64,000 nt of DNA from JAQVEM01 sp964616545 (GCA_964616545.1 CAZTUA010000027.1:1-64000); one strand, 5' to 3'; counted from the stretch's first letter, positions 5,741 through 15,248 are shown. Numbers and translations are program-made. The notes: a model not told the origin generated them from the letters alone.

Positions 5741-8602
5741 TTACATAGACTTATCATTTTTATTTAAGTATTTGTATATGTAATTATATACTCTTGCTTT
5801 TACCCTTGCATTGTTTATCTTATACCCAAGTTTTCGGATATCATCTTTTATTACCTTTCTGCGAATCAGCCTGGCTGATAATTCTGCTTCAAGAGCTTTT
5901 CTGCTTATCATTGGATCATCTTGTTTATTTTCTGATTTTAATAACATAGCTCTTTTTTCTTCCCTTAAAATATCTTCTTCTGTTATAGGCGGGACAGATT
6001 CATATTTACTGAAATCCTCTGTAACCTCTTTTCTTATAATTTCTACCGGATGGGACGGGAAATTCTTTATATACTTCCTTTCAATTTCCAGGCGAATCGT
6101 TACAATTTGCCCGGGGTTGACAGCAATTTCTATAAGATGGTTATTATTCTTTTTGATAACTCCTTTAATTTCTTCAAGAAAGCTTGAATAGTATGCTCTT
6201 TTTATGACAGAGCTCGATTTAATCTTCCCGGCTGCTTTCTTATTAGAAGAATTATAGCATCGTAAAATTATTGCTTTTCCATCTTCAGAGCATTTAATAG
6301 AAGTCACCTTTAAGACCTGCTCTGCATCACATAACTCTATGAACCTGCAGCTTTTTTTTAAAGGACCTTTATGGGGTACAGTTTTTATTAACATTAACTC
6401 ATTATTAAAAATATCTGCCTCTTGCTGTACCCTGCCCTTAAATGTGTCTCCCTCATGAACATACACAGCATAATCAAATACCATATGGCGCAGGCACTGC
6501 GCATCTGGAACCATTATCTCCGGTCCGGCATCGCCAATCCTGTTATTAATTTCCCTCGCAATCCATCCGACACTCCTAAACAGCGTGATTGCAATAGTTC
6601 TTTTCTCTGGAATTACCTGATATTCTGTAAGTCCTCTGGTCAGTAATGCGATACCGCCATTCTGATCGTATAAGTCAACAAACTCTTTCATGGGGAAAAT
6701 TGTACCGGGTTCCGATTCTCTTGCTCCGATAATAATTTTTTTCACTTCTTCCGGGATAGCTTTATTATTATACCCCTTAATATAAATGGGTTTTCTTACT
6801 ACATCAAAGGCAGTACCTGCAAAAGAAGTTTTTGTGCTAATACCGGTAGGAAATAATATTCGCATTCGATGATCTTTTACGGTATTTTTTACCTCTGTTC
6901 TTAAGCTAATACTTGTAGAATCTGTATCTATGGTCAAATAAGTTACAACTGGCAGAGATCTTGTATTAGAGCTTCTTCTTTTACGGTCCTGTGTAAGAGC
7001 TTCCGGGACTTTAAGAATTATTTTTATTTTTACTACAACTCTGGCATTGCTTTTTTCGATAAATTCTATTTCTGCTCTTTTCCCCCTGCTTTTGATAACA
7101 TTATCCCTGTCAGGATAAGAATAATCATACTCATCTCCAGCATCACCGCTATCCTCTATAATCCCGAGACCTTCATATACTCTTCCCGAGTTTTTATCAG
7201 TAACGTTAAATGACCCGTCACTTAAAATACTTACCTTTATTTTTTTATTTTCGATTGAATTGCCTTTAACTTTAATGCATCCATCTATTTTCTGTCCATC
7301 GTTACTGCAAAGAACTTTATATCCCAGAGGAGGTATGTTTTTAACAGGCTGGCATTTCCCATTTATGGATACAACTTCATTCCTTTTATATACGCAGGGG
7401 TTAAAAAGAATAAATGCTTCACTGCTATTGCTTCCGGATGTATCAATTAATCCGGCAATTTTTTTTATTTTGTTTTCGATTAATTTATTTGTTGATTTTT
7501 TTACTTCCATGAAAACTTTTTCCATATTACTGCAGATATCGTCTGTGCATACTCCGGAAATATTATCATGGGAAAAATATTTTAATAACTTTTTCCATAA
7601 CATTTCCAGAATCTCTTCTTCGTACTCTCCGCCAAGTGACCATAAAATTGCTGATAAAGGCTCAGCATATCTTTCCAGTAATTTCTGACATTGATAACTC
7701 TGTAATTTAAGGTAAATTCGTGAGGACAGCACACCGGGAAAAACAGCAATAAATCTACCGCTGTAGAGAGCGCCTTTTATAACACCTAAATCCGGTTTAT
7801 ACCTGATTACCTCTTCTATATATTTTTCGGGATCGCTCTGAATAATTTCCATTTCATCTGTATCCAGTTTACCGTTTTTTATATAAGGGGAATAATAATC
7901 CGGCGTTATTTCCTGATCGTAGCCATTCATCAACAAAATATTGGGAGTTGTAGCAAACGGTCTGAGTTTTTCTACTTCATCATATATTCTCTGCCTTAAA
8001 ATATTTTTATGCTCTGCAAGACGCATTGCATTTCTATAACTGTCTATAAGATATACTGAAGGAAGCCTGGTGCCGTCAGGGGATTCCCATAGAAATTCCG
8101 ACCTCATACTTTCAGGATTCATTTCAACTCCCCTCCATACATAAAGCCCTTTAATTCCGAAACCCATATGTATCTGTGCTGTCTGGGATATCTGGCCGAA
8201 ATTATCCATTAACCATCCTATTTTCATTACTCCCCCCAGCTCCATAGAAATCCTATTTCCAATAATTAAATTCCTGATAAGCGTTTCACCGCTGACAAGA
8301 TTCCAGTCCAGTTGAACATAATAAGGCCCAATAAAGAGCCTTTTTTCTCTAACGTATTTTTTTATTTTTTTCTTATACCCCGAAATTTCCTCTCCCTTTT
8401 TTCTTAATTCATCAAAATAGTCATCAATCATGGCAGTCTGGCCGTCCAGAACAAAAGTATACGCTCTATCCTTTTCCATTATTTCAAAGAGTTTTTTAAA
8501 AAATTCTGGCAGCCATTCATTTGTATACTCGCTGCTTAAATACCATTCACGGTCCCAGTGGGTGTGTGAAATAATATGAACAAGTTTTTTTTCTCTTATC
8601 AA
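5741..8602 (-). CDS. GH38 alpha-mannosidase, mannosylglycerate-hydrolase-like
   Basis: 953 residues. The N-terminal GH38 domain shows the metal-binding HTHWDREW (His13, His15, Asp17) and the nucleophile in GWLMDNFGQ (Asp133). The middle and C-terminal beta domains have the length of bacterial GH38 enzymes. The order of motifs recalls E. coli MngB, which releases glycerate from 6-phospho-mannosylglycerate. No signal peptide is seen, so it acts in the cytoplasm. Its neighbours are glycerate kinase downstream and a YcjM-like phosphorylase upstream, and transport is by ABC rather than PTS. I infer unphosphorylated mannosylglycerate as substrate, but another alpha-mannoside is possible. The start is a TTG after AGGGGAG. 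Confidence 0.85.
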   Translation of the reverse strand: MIREKKLVHIISHTHWDREWYLSSEYTNEWLPEFFKKLFEIMEKDRAYTFVLDGQTAMIDDYFDELRKKGEEISGYKKKIKKYVREKRLFIGPYYVQLDWNLVSGETLIRNLIIGNRISMELGGVMKIGWLMDNFGQISQTAQIHMGFGIKGLYVWRGVEMNPESMRSEFLWESPDGTRLPSVYLIDSYRNAMRLAEHKNILRQRIYDEVEKLRPFATTPNILLMNGYDQEITPDYYSPYIKNGKLDTDEMEIIQSDPEKYIEEVIRYKPDLGVIKGALYSGRFIAVFPGVLSSRIYLKLQSYQCQKLLERYAEPLSAILWSLGGEYEEEILEMLWKKLLKYFSHDNISGVCTDDICSNMEKVFMEVKKSTNKLIENKIKKIAGLIDTSGSNSSEAFILFNPCVYKRNEVVSINGKCQPVKNIPPLGYKVLCSNDGQKIDGCIKVKGNSIENKKIKVSILSDGSFNVTDKNSGRVYEGLGIIEDSGDAGDEYDYSYPDRDNVIKSRGKRAEIEFIEKSNARVVVKIKIILKVPEALTQDRKRRSSNTRSLPVVTYLTIDTDSTSISLRTEVKNTVKDHRMRILFPTGISTKTSFAGTAFDVVRKPIYIKGYNNKAIPEEVKKIIIGARESEPGTIFPMKEFVDLYDQNGGIALLTRGLTEYQVIPEKRTIAITLFRSVGWIAREINNRIGDAGPEIMVPDAQCLRHMVFDYAVYVHEGDTFKGRVQQEADIFNNELMLIKTVPHKGPLKKSCRFIELCDAEQVLKVTSIKCSEDGKAIILRCYNSSNKKAAGKIKSSSVIKRAYYSSFLEEIKGVIKKNNNHLIEIAVNPGQIVTIRLEIERKYIKNFPSHPVEIIRKEVTEDFSKYESVPPITEEDILREEKRAMLLKSENKQDDPMISRKALEAELSARLIRRKVIKDDIRKLGYKINNARVKARVYNYIYKYLNKNDKSM

Positions 8603-8638
8603 TTCTTCTCCCCTAGAAATGTCTGATTATAAATTTAT

Positions 8639-10399
8639 TTATACTTTGATAATTGCCTTCAGCCATAGAAATCCGTACGGCTCCAGAGAAATATCCAGAA
8701 TACCAGATTTTATTTCTATTTCTTTTCCTGAAATGATATCCCTGAAACAGGCACATTTAATGTTAATTTCTTCCGGTTCTATTTTTATAACCTGATTTTT
8801 TTTAGATACATTATGCAGACATACAATCTTATCTGAACTGTCAATAGATATGCGGCAGACTATAAAAACATGTTTGTTTAAAAAAATTGTTTTTTGCCCT
8901 CCATCAGGATTGAAAGCTTTCTCAGCTGCACGCCTTTTTATTAATTCTTTATAATTTGTAAATATTTTATATCTTCGAGTATCCGGATTTTTAACTTCTT
9001 CTTCCAGATTTTTTCTTATTAATTTCTCTCTATTTATACTCCTTCTATTAATTTCCTTATTTTTCTGTAATTTCCTCTTTATTTTTGTACTGCCTGCGGA
9101 ACCGAACAGACTGTGAATATAAATTCCCGGTACTCCTGCCAGGCTTAAAAGTATAGCCTGGGAACAAATAAACTTTTTTATCTTTAAATCTTCATCCTCC
9201 CCGGGATTGGATAGAGCATCAAAATAATTGATATTTAATTCATATACACTTTTTATACCATCAGCATTATCTTTATATGATAAATAACCGCCGTGTTCCT
9301 TTACTTTTTCTATCATCTCATTTATTTCTGTCCTGCTCAATATATCTATTACGGGAAGAATTCCTATACCGTCATGCGAAGCAAGAAAATTGAGAAATGT
9401 TGTTCTTTTTGGGGCTGCCTTGAGAGAATTCACCCATTTTGATAAATTAGATGCATTACCCCTGTAAAAAGCATTTAACACAAGAGGAGGCAGCGGAAAC
9501 TGATATACCATATGGGCTTCGTTATAGCCATTACCAAAATAACTTATATTATTTTTATGGGCTACATTTGTTTCGGTAACCAGGATTACTCCTGGTGCTG
9601 CAATTTCTAATACATCTCTAATCAATTGAATAATCTTATGTGTCTTTTTAAGATGAATGCATTCTGTACCAGTTTCCTTCCATAAATATCCGGCCGCATC
9701 CAGTCTTATAAATCTTGCACCTTTTTCTATATAGAATAAAAGTAACCTAATAATCCTGATGAGTACTTTTTCATTTTTATAATTAAGATCAGCCTGGTCC
9801 CTGCCAAAAGTCGTCCAGATATTTTTCTTCCCTTTAGAAGTTCTAAATTGAGTGAGTACCGATGATGTTCGCGGTCTGGCAACTGAAGAAATGTCTGTAT
9901 CATTATTAACTTCTATAAAATAATTACCGTACTGGCTTTCCCCTTTTAAATATCCTTTAAACCATATACTCCCTGTTGAAATATGATTAATTACTGCATC
10001 AAACATAAGATTAAAATTCTCCGATATTTTTTTAATATGCTCCCATCTTCCAAGTTCGGGATTGACTTTAAAATAATTAGTTACAGAATAACCATCGTCT
10101 GAAGAGTATGGATAAAATGGAAGAATATGTACCGAATTCACTGTGTCCTTTACATATAAATCAAGAAAATCTTTTAAACTTTCCAGCGGGTTTTTGCACT
10201 CTTCTTTAATTTGATCTCCGTAAGTTATCAGGATAATATCCTTTTCGTCTAACCATTTCCTTTTATCGCTGCATTTTGATGAATATTTAATAAAAAAATT
10301 TTCTGTAATTTTTTCTATTTTATGTAATGCCTTTTGTCCACGTTTCTTTCCGTATAAAAAAATTAATTTACCGGCTATCTTTTGTTTTATATCTTTCAT
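8639..10399 (-). CDS. GH13_18 phosphorylase, probably glucosylglycerate phosphorylase
   Basis: About 586 residues. This is a sucrose-phosphorylase-type GH13 enzyme with nucleophile in FIRLDAAGYLW (about Asp234), acid/base in LVTETNVAH (about Glu276) and the third carboxylate in FLASHDGIG (about Asp343). The N-terminal extension, LITYGDQI, FYPYSSDDGYSV, EAHMVYQFPLPPLVL and GTECIHLKKTH resemble E. coli YcjM, a glucosylglycerate phosphorylase, more than plain sucrose phosphorylases. The reaction would be glucosylglycerate + phosphate to glucose 1-phosphate + glycerate, which fits the glycerate kinase two genes downstream. The start could be the ATG at 10399 or a TTG six bases earlier. Specificity is an inference. 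Confidence 0.85.
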   Translation of the reverse strand: MKDIKQKIAGKLIFLYGKKRGQKALHKIEKITENFFIKYSSKCSDKRKWLDEKDIILITYGDQIKEECKNPLESLKDFLDLYVKDTVNSVHILPFYPYSSDDGYSVTNYFKVNPELGRWEHIKKISENFNLMFDAVINHISTGSIWFKGYLKGESQYGNYFIEVNNDTDISSVARPRTSSVLTQFRTSKGKKNIWTTFGRDQADLNYKNEKVLIRIIRLLLFYIEKGARFIRLDAAGYLWKETGTECIHLKKTHKIIQLIRDVLEIAAPGVILVTETNVAHKNNISYFGNGYNEAHMVYQFPLPPLVLNAFYRGNASNLSKWVNSLKAAPKRTTFLNFLASHDGIGILPVIDILSRTEINEMIEKVKEHGGYLSYKDNADGIKSVYELNINYFDALSNPGEDEDLKIKKFICSQAILLSLAGVPGIYIHSLFGSAGSTKIKRKLQKNKEINRRSINREKLIRKNLEEEVKNPDTRRYKIFTNYKELIKRRAAEKAFNPDGGQKTIFLNKHVFIVCRISIDSSDKIVCLHNVSKKNQVIKIEPEEINIKCACFRDIISGKEIEIKSGILDISLEPYGFLWLKAIIKV

Positions 10400-10493
10400 A
10401 ATCAATTCAGCACTAACTAATTTTATTTTACAGGATAGAATTTTAGTTTAAGAAATCTAAGTGAGTGTTTTTATGGTATTACTCCGATTTTTA

Positions 10494-10527
10494 AATCCCG
10501 GGGATGCTTTTATAACACCCCGGGATT
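10494..10527 (-). promoter_or_regulatory. 10-bp stem-loop after the binding-protein gene
   Basis: AATCCCGGGG and its exact inverse (10518-10527) enclose a 14-base loop, 54 bases beyond the stop codon of the sugar-binding protein. No long T-run follows on the minus strand, so it looks more like an RNA-stabilising or attenuating hairpin than a full terminator. It would let the binding protein be made in excess over the downstream enzymes. Confidence 0.55.
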
Positions 10528-10580
10528 CTAGCACTATTAAGAAGCCAGTTTTACTGTTTTTTTACAATTTCTCTGACAGA

Positions 10581-11978
10581 TTAATCTGCAAGGTTCCATT
10601 CCTTTGGCCATTCTATTTCAGACTGTAGTTTGGTTATCTCGCCTGCTGCCTCATCAACATCTCTATTTATCCCAATACTATTGGATATTATATCAGTTAG
10701 TTTACCCATAAAAGCTTCTGGCGTACCGCTCCACATTCCGGGACGATAATAGGCCGCATTACTGAAGTGCACTGCAGATGAATCTCTCTGGTAATCAGAG
10801 AATCCTTCACTCATATCCGCATCAGTCCGCGCAGGTATAAATCCTTTAGGACCGGCAAACGCACTCTGGGCTTCACTGCTGGCAAGAGCTTTGAGCCAGT
10901 TGACAGCATTGGTCGGATGCTTTGAGCCTTTAGGAAGAGCAAAAACATCCAGGGAAATTCCGAATATGTCTGCTGCTCCGGGAGCATAAAAAGCCCCGAA
11001 ATCCTCTCCGTAAATCTTTTCTGCAACTATAAATTCTCCAGCGCCGCAGTCTCCCATAACGCTCATTGCTGCTTCACCTTTAGCAACAAGTCCCATCGCT
11101 TCATCCCATGTGAGAGCTCCGTGATCTGAATTTACATAATCCAGAATTTTATTAAGATTTGTCAGTGAGCTTATAAGACTGGGGTTGTCAGCCGAGGTAA
11201 CTTTCCCGTTTATAAAGTCTTCATAATACCCGATACCCTCACTGGCTGTAAGCGTCCTGAATATATAAGTCAGCGGCCATGCATTCTTGTCTCCCAGAGC
11301 CACTGCATCTATTCCTTCTGCTTTCAGAGTATCACATATTCCCCAGAATTCTTCCCAGGTCCCGGGTTCTTCAAGATTGTACCTATCGAATATCTCTTTG
11401 TTGTAAAAGATAACACCGGCCTGCTGAACGCCTGCTGGAACAGCATAATAATGGCCGTCAGACATCATACACATATCTTCCACTACATCCGGAACTGCAT
11501 CTTTTACCTCTGATGTCCATACTTCGTCTATTGGTTCAAGCATATCAGCTTCCCAGTAAGAAACCAGGCCGAATGGATAACTCTGGAATGAATCCGGAGC
11601 TTCTCCTGCCAGCATCAGTGTCTGTATGACTTCTCTCATTGATATTCCACCCCCACCGGCTACCGGACTCTCTAATACTACAACATCCGGATAAGATTCA
11701 AGATACACGCCAACGAGTGCATCCATTGCTGCTTTTTCTGAGCCCGAAGTCCACCAGTGATAAATTTCAAGTACTCCGGCTTCTCCGGCTTCTTCCGCGG
11801 GAGCTTCTTCTTCAGCCGGTGTGGCTTCCTCTTCGGCCGGAGCAGCTTCCTCTTCAGCAACAACAGCTTCTTTTTCAGGTGTTTCTTCTGCACACCCTGC
11901 AAGTGAAAAAGTTACTACTATAGACACAGATATTAAGATTATTAATAACTGCATCGATGTTTTTATTGATTTCTTCAT
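10581..11978 (-). CDS. sugar ABC transporter, substrate-binding lipoprotein
   Basis: 465 residues. The preferred ATG at 11978 follows AGGAGG by five bases; an upstream in-frame ATG at 12005 would only add nine residues covering that site. A signal peptide ends at the lipobox SLAGC. A low-complexity Glu/Ala/Pro linker of imperfect EEEA-type repeats then leads to a cluster-B extracellular solute-binding domain. YHWWTSGSEKAAM, PVAGGGG and later ALPKGSKHP resemble glucose/mannose-binding proteins of CUT1 transporters. It is the first gene after the inverted repeat at 12026-12074. The cluster context suggests a glucoside or mannoside of glycerate as ligand. Confidence 0.88.
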   Translation of the reverse strand: MKKSIKTSMQLLIILISVSIVVTFSLAGCAEETPEKEAVVAEEEAAPAEEEATPAEEEAPAEEAGEAGVLEIYHWWTSGSEKAAMDALVGVYLESYPDVVVLESPVAGGGGISMREVIQTLMLAGEAPDSFQSYPFGLVSYWEADMLEPIDEVWTSEVKDAVPDVVEDMCMMSDGHYYAVPAGVQQAGVIFYNKEIFDRYNLEEPGTWEEFWGICDTLKAEGIDAVALGDKNAWPLTYIFRTLTASEGIGYYEDFINGKVTSADNPSLISSLTNLNKILDYVNSDHGALTWDEAMGLVAKGEAAMSVMGDCGAGEFIVAEKIYGEDFGAFYAPGAADIFGISLDVFALPKGSKHPTNAVNWLKALASSEAQSAFAGPKGFIPARTDADMSEGFSDYQRDSSAVHFSNAAYYRPGMWSGTPEAFMGKLTDIISNSIGINRDVDEAAGEITKLQSEIEWPKEWNLAD

Positions 11979-12025
11979 CTTGTCCTCCTGTTCAGGTTTT
12001 TCCACAATTATGATAAAATAGCGCG

Positions 12026-12074
12026 GAGATTTGTTTTAGAAATGGCGCGGTGGCTAAATTTCAAAACAAATCTC
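12026..12074 (-). promoter_or_regulatory. 12-bp inverted repeat in the binding-protein leader
   Basis: GAGATTTGTTTT (12026-12037) is exactly inverted at 12063-12074, with a GC-rich 25-base loop. It sits 48 bases upstream of the binding-protein start. It can fold as a strong 5' leader hairpin or act as an operator; no open reading frame covers it. Confidence 0.45.
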
Positions 12075-12221
12075 ATTTTATTCTATTTATAAGATCACCC
12101 CCTTACCTGTCGCTCTTGTAACAATTATTTATATTGATATTTACTTCTGGCACTAATTTTCCAAAAGTAAGATTCCTGCCAGTATTTATATTTTCAAAGG
12201 GCAAATTAAAAAATAATTAAT

Positions 12222-13025
12222 TTAAAAATAATCCAGCCTTACGCTTCTTAGAACCGGTTCCTGTATTCTCTCTTTTAAGATCTCATCAAGATCGACTTCA
12301 CAATTTATTATTTCTTCTTTATCCGTAGAAGCTTCCATAAGAACCTCACCGCGGGGATTTACAACTTTACTTAAACCGCAATAATTAAAGTCTCCGTCAT
12401 TACCTACTCTGTTAATAGATGCAACAAAAAATTGATTATCCTGAGCTCTGGCTCTGGTTCGTAAATTTAAAAGGTATTCGTATCCCTTTGGTACAGCAGA
12501 AGGTATCAATACGACTTCCGCTCCTTTTAGAGCGAGAACTCGGAATAATTCAGGAAAAGCATGGTCAAAACATATAGCTATACCCAGCTTTGTTATTCCT
12601 ATGTCAAACACAGGAATTTCATCTCCCTGCTTAAAGAAACAGTGTTCCTGCGGATAAAGATAGAATTTTCTATATTTACCGATAAGCTTTCCATCCTTAT
12701 CAATAATAAAAGTTGTATTATAAAGCACGCCTTCCATTAAAGGATCTTTTTCTATAATATTACCCACAATCACCAGATTTTTTTCCTGTGCTCTTACTGC
12801 CAGTTTCTCTGTAGTATCTCCGGGTATCGTTTCGGCAAAATCATAAAATTTATCTCCAATCATATCCAGGTTATAACCTGTATTAAAAAACTCTGGAAAA
12901 CACACAATATCTGTTCCTGTTTTAATTTTTTTCAGAAAATCCATTGCATGATCCAAGTTTTCCTCCTTGCCATTAATTCTGCAATTCATCTGAATTAGAG
13001 CAAGTTTTATTTTTTTTCTTCTCAA
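12222..13025 (-). CDS. carbon-nitrogen hydrolase (nitrilase superfamily)
   Basis: 267 residues, a single CN-hydrolase domain. The catalytic triad is visible: Glu in VCFPEFFNTGY, Lys in GKYRKFYLYP and Cys in IAICFDHAFPE. These enzymes hydrolyse amides or carbamoyl groups in the cytoplasm. The substrate cannot be read from the sequence. It starts at TTG after AAAGGGGAT and lies between the transport ATPase and the binding protein of the sugar cluster, an unusual place that hints at an amide-bearing substrate or an amidated derivative. Free-standing amidase or carbamoylputrescine-hydrolase-like roles are alternatives. Confidence 0.85.
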   Translation of the reverse strand: MRRKKIKLALIQMNCRINGKEENLDHAMDFLKKIKTGTDIVCFPEFFNTGYNLDMIGDKFYDFAETIPGDTTEKLAVRAQEKNLVIVGNIIEKDPLMEGVLYNTTFIIDKDGKLIGKYRKFYLYPQEHCFFKQGDEIPVFDIGITKLGIAICFDHAFPELFRVLALKGAEVVLIPSAVPKGYEYLLNLRTRARAQDNQFFVASINRVGNDGDFNYCGLSKVVNPRGEVLMEASTDKEEIINCEVDLDEILKERIQEPVLRSVRLDYF

Positions 13026-13113
13026 TTTTTATCCCCTTTCGATAAATACCCGGAAAGATATGTTCCTTTTACTCTCTCCCTTTTACAATAAAATTATTAC
13101 TTTAATATATTAA

Positions 13114-13293
13114 TCAAACCCTTCTTGAAAAACCTTCTATCATAATAAAAGCAGCAAAGAATAAAAGAACAGAAAATATTATCCTCCAATGTATTATTGT
13201 TTCAGATAGATATAAAAAGAGCATAATAGACCCGGCAGAAGCAATTCCCAGACTTATAATATTCGTGATTATGTTTTTCTTTCTACCTTTCAT
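13114..13293 (-). CDS. 59-aa small membrane protein
   Basis: A complete ORF of 59 codons, preceded by AAGGAAGG just before the ATG. It begins with a basic MKGRKKN, followed by two hydrophobic segments (about residues 8-28 and 36-51) and a basic end. It fills the gap between the transporter ATPase and the nitrilase-like gene, on the same strand, and so is probably co-transcribed. No family is recognised. It could be a small transporter accessory subunit. Confidence 0.55.
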   Translation of the reverse strand: MKGRKKNIITNIISLGIASAGSIMLFLYLSETIIHWRIIFSVLLFFAAFIMIEGFSRRV

Positions 13294-13322
13294 TTCCTTC
13301 CTTTTCCCCTATTGCCTTAATA

Positions 13323-14426
13323 TTAAAGCAAAGTTTTTTCTGACTTTTTATCAAAAATATGAACCTTTTCCTCGTTAAAAGAGATGTTGACCTCTTTCCC
13401 AACTTTAAGATCTCCGATTGAACCCACTATCGCAATTAGAATATTTCCTTCTATTTCCAGATGAACATTGGACTCTTTTCCTACCGGTTCTATATATGCA
13501 ACTCTGGCTTTAATTAATTCATTATGGTTTCCTTTAACAATAATTATGTCTTCCGGACGTATACCCAGATAAATTTCCAGCGGAGTTTTTAAATTCAATT
13601 TATTATTTCTTTTTCTAAATCTATAAATAGAAAAACCCAGATCAATTTCTATACTACCATTCTTATTAATCAGGTCCCCTTCCAGCAAATTAATAGGCGG
13701 ACTTCCTATAAATTCCGCAACAAACTTATCAACTGGATTATTATACAGATCCTCCGGCGTACCTATCTGTTCTAATTTCCCGTTATTCATAACTACTATT
13801 TTATCCCCCATGGTCATGGCTTCTGTCTGATCATGTGTTACAAAAATTGTAGTTACACCAAGTTTTTTCTGTAACTTTTTTAATTCTACTCTTGCATATG
13901 TCCTCAGTTTAGCATCAAGATTTGCCATGGGCTCGTCCATTAAAAACACTTTTGGACCTCTGACCATTGCTCTGGCCAGAGCTATTCTCTGTCTCTGTCC
14001 GCCACTCAGAGCCCGGGGTTTTCTATCTAAAAACTGGTCTATTTTTAGAAGACGTGCAGTCTCTTTTACTCTCTCTTCTATTTTATCTCTTTTCACTTTT
14101 CTAACTTCCAGCGGAAAAGCAATATTATCAAACACACTCATATGAGGATATATTGCATAGTCCTGAAAAACCATGGCCACATCTCTTTTCTGCGGAACTT
14201 TAAATATGCCTTTCTCTGGAGAAGTTACCAGCTCATTATCGAACCATATCTCTCCATTACTTATATCAATTAAGCCTGCTATACTATTAAGAACTGTAGT
14301 TTTCCCGCATCCTGATGGTCCCACCAGTACCACAAACTCTTTGTCCTTTATATCCAGGTTCAGGTTTTCCACAGCAACTGTTTCTCCATATTTTATGGTT
14401 AAGTCCTTTATACTTAAATCTGTCAT
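13323..14426 (-). CDS. sugar ABC transporter ATPase (MsmK/UgpC type)
   Basis: 367 residues. Walker A GPSGCGKT, Q-loop FQDYAIYPHM, signature LSGGQRQRIALARAM, Walker B VFLMDEP, D-loop and the switch histidine in FVTHDQTEAM are all present, followed by a TOBE-type regulatory domain. It would energise the two permeases encoded directly upstream. The ATG follows the stop codon of the permease gene without a gap and has AGGAGGATTAA before it. Being of the multi-sugar type, it might also serve other CUT1 systems in the cell. Confidence 0.95.
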   Translation of the reverse strand: MTDLSIKDLTIKYGETVAVENLNLDIKDKEFVVLVGPSGCGKTTVLNSIAGLIDISNGEIWFDNELVTSPEKGIFKVPQKRDVAMVFQDYAIYPHMSVFDNIAFPLEVRKVKRDKIEERVKETARLLKIDQFLDRKPRALSGGQRQRIALARAMVRGPKVFLMDEPMANLDAKLRTYARVELKKLQKKLGVTTIFVTHDQTEAMTMGDKIVVMNNGKLEQIGTPEDLYNNPVDKFVAEFIGSPPINLLEGDLINKNGSIEIDLGFSIYRFRKRNNKLNLKTPLEIYLGIRPEDIIIVKGNHNELIKARVAYIEPVGKESNVHLEIEGNILIAIVGSIGDLKVGKEVNISFNEEKVHIFDKKSEKTLL

Positions 14427-15248
14427 TTAATCCTCCTTCATACCGATATACCCACGTATTATATATTTACCCAGGAATATAAAAATAATTAATGGCGGCA
14501 GTGCCACCCACAGAGCTCCTGCCATCTGCAGGTTCCATTCAGCCACGAACGAACCCTTTAAATTTGCCATTGCCACTGTAGCAGGCAGATTTGCTCTCCC
14601 TGATGTCAGTATCAGTCCCCATATAAAATCATTCCAGATAACAGTTATCTGAAGAAGTAATGCAACTATAAAGGGGATTATGGAAAATGGGAGCAATATT
14701 CTTCTGTATATCATCCATATTCCAGCCCCATCAATCCTGGCTGCGTTTATGTAGCTTTCAGGGATTTCGTCATAAAAAGTTTTAAATACAAAAGTACACA
14801 TAGGTGTGCCGAATATCATATATAATAAAACCAGTGAGCCGAGATTACCATGTAAGCCCAGAGCCGATGTAGCCCTTACCATCGGAATAAGCTGTACCTG
14901 AGGCGGGATATACATGCATAATATGACAAGAATAAATAGGACATTGGATATCCTGAACTTACGTTTGGAAAAATAATACCCCAGTATAGACCCCAGAAAA
15001 CTTGACACCACTGCTCCAGAACAAACAAGCACCAGGCTGTTCGTAAGAGGTCTCTTAAGATAGCCAAAAGCTTCTATTAAAGGTTCCAGTGTGGGCTGCA
15101 ATGGAACCGATATTGGTGTTGATAAAATCACCTCTTTTGAAGTTTTTAAAGCAGTGACAACAGCGCTCCACAGCGGTAAAAGAGTTAGAACTGCAAGGAA
15201 TACCAGTATTATATAAAGTAATATTCGGCTTGGTCTGAAGGTCCTCAC
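14427..15248 (-). CDS. sugar ABC transporter permease (MalG-like)
   Basis: 273 residues with six predicted membrane segments. The EAA loop with INAARIDGAGIWMIYRRILLP is the interface for the ATPase. It starts at GTG overlapping the stop codon of the preceding permease (GTGA), which implies translational coupling. It pairs with that permease to form the CUT1 membrane channel. Confidence 0.93.
   Translation of the reverse strand: MRTFRPSRILLYIILVFLAVLTLLPLWSAVVTALKTSKEVILSTPISVPLQPTLEPLIEAFGYLKRPLTNSLVLVCSGAVVSSFLGSILGYYFSKRKFRISNVLFILVILCMYIPPQVQLIPMVRATSALGLHGNLGSLVLLYMIFGTPMCTFVFKTFYDEIPESYINAARIDGAGIWMIYRRILLPFSIIPFIVALLLQITVIWNDFIWGLILTSGRANLPATVAMANLKGSFVAEWNLQMAGALWVALPPLIIFIFLGKYIIRGYIGMKED

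Noticed and set aside
8639..10399. Sucrose phosphorylase
   Set aside because: The N-terminal extension and several motifs match the YcjM type better, and the cluster contains glycerate kinase but no fructokinase.
11639..11923. Leu/Gln/Pro-rich ORFs on both strands over the binding-protein linker
   Set aside because: They arise from the repetitive Glu/Ala-coding linker of the binding-protein gene read in other frames.
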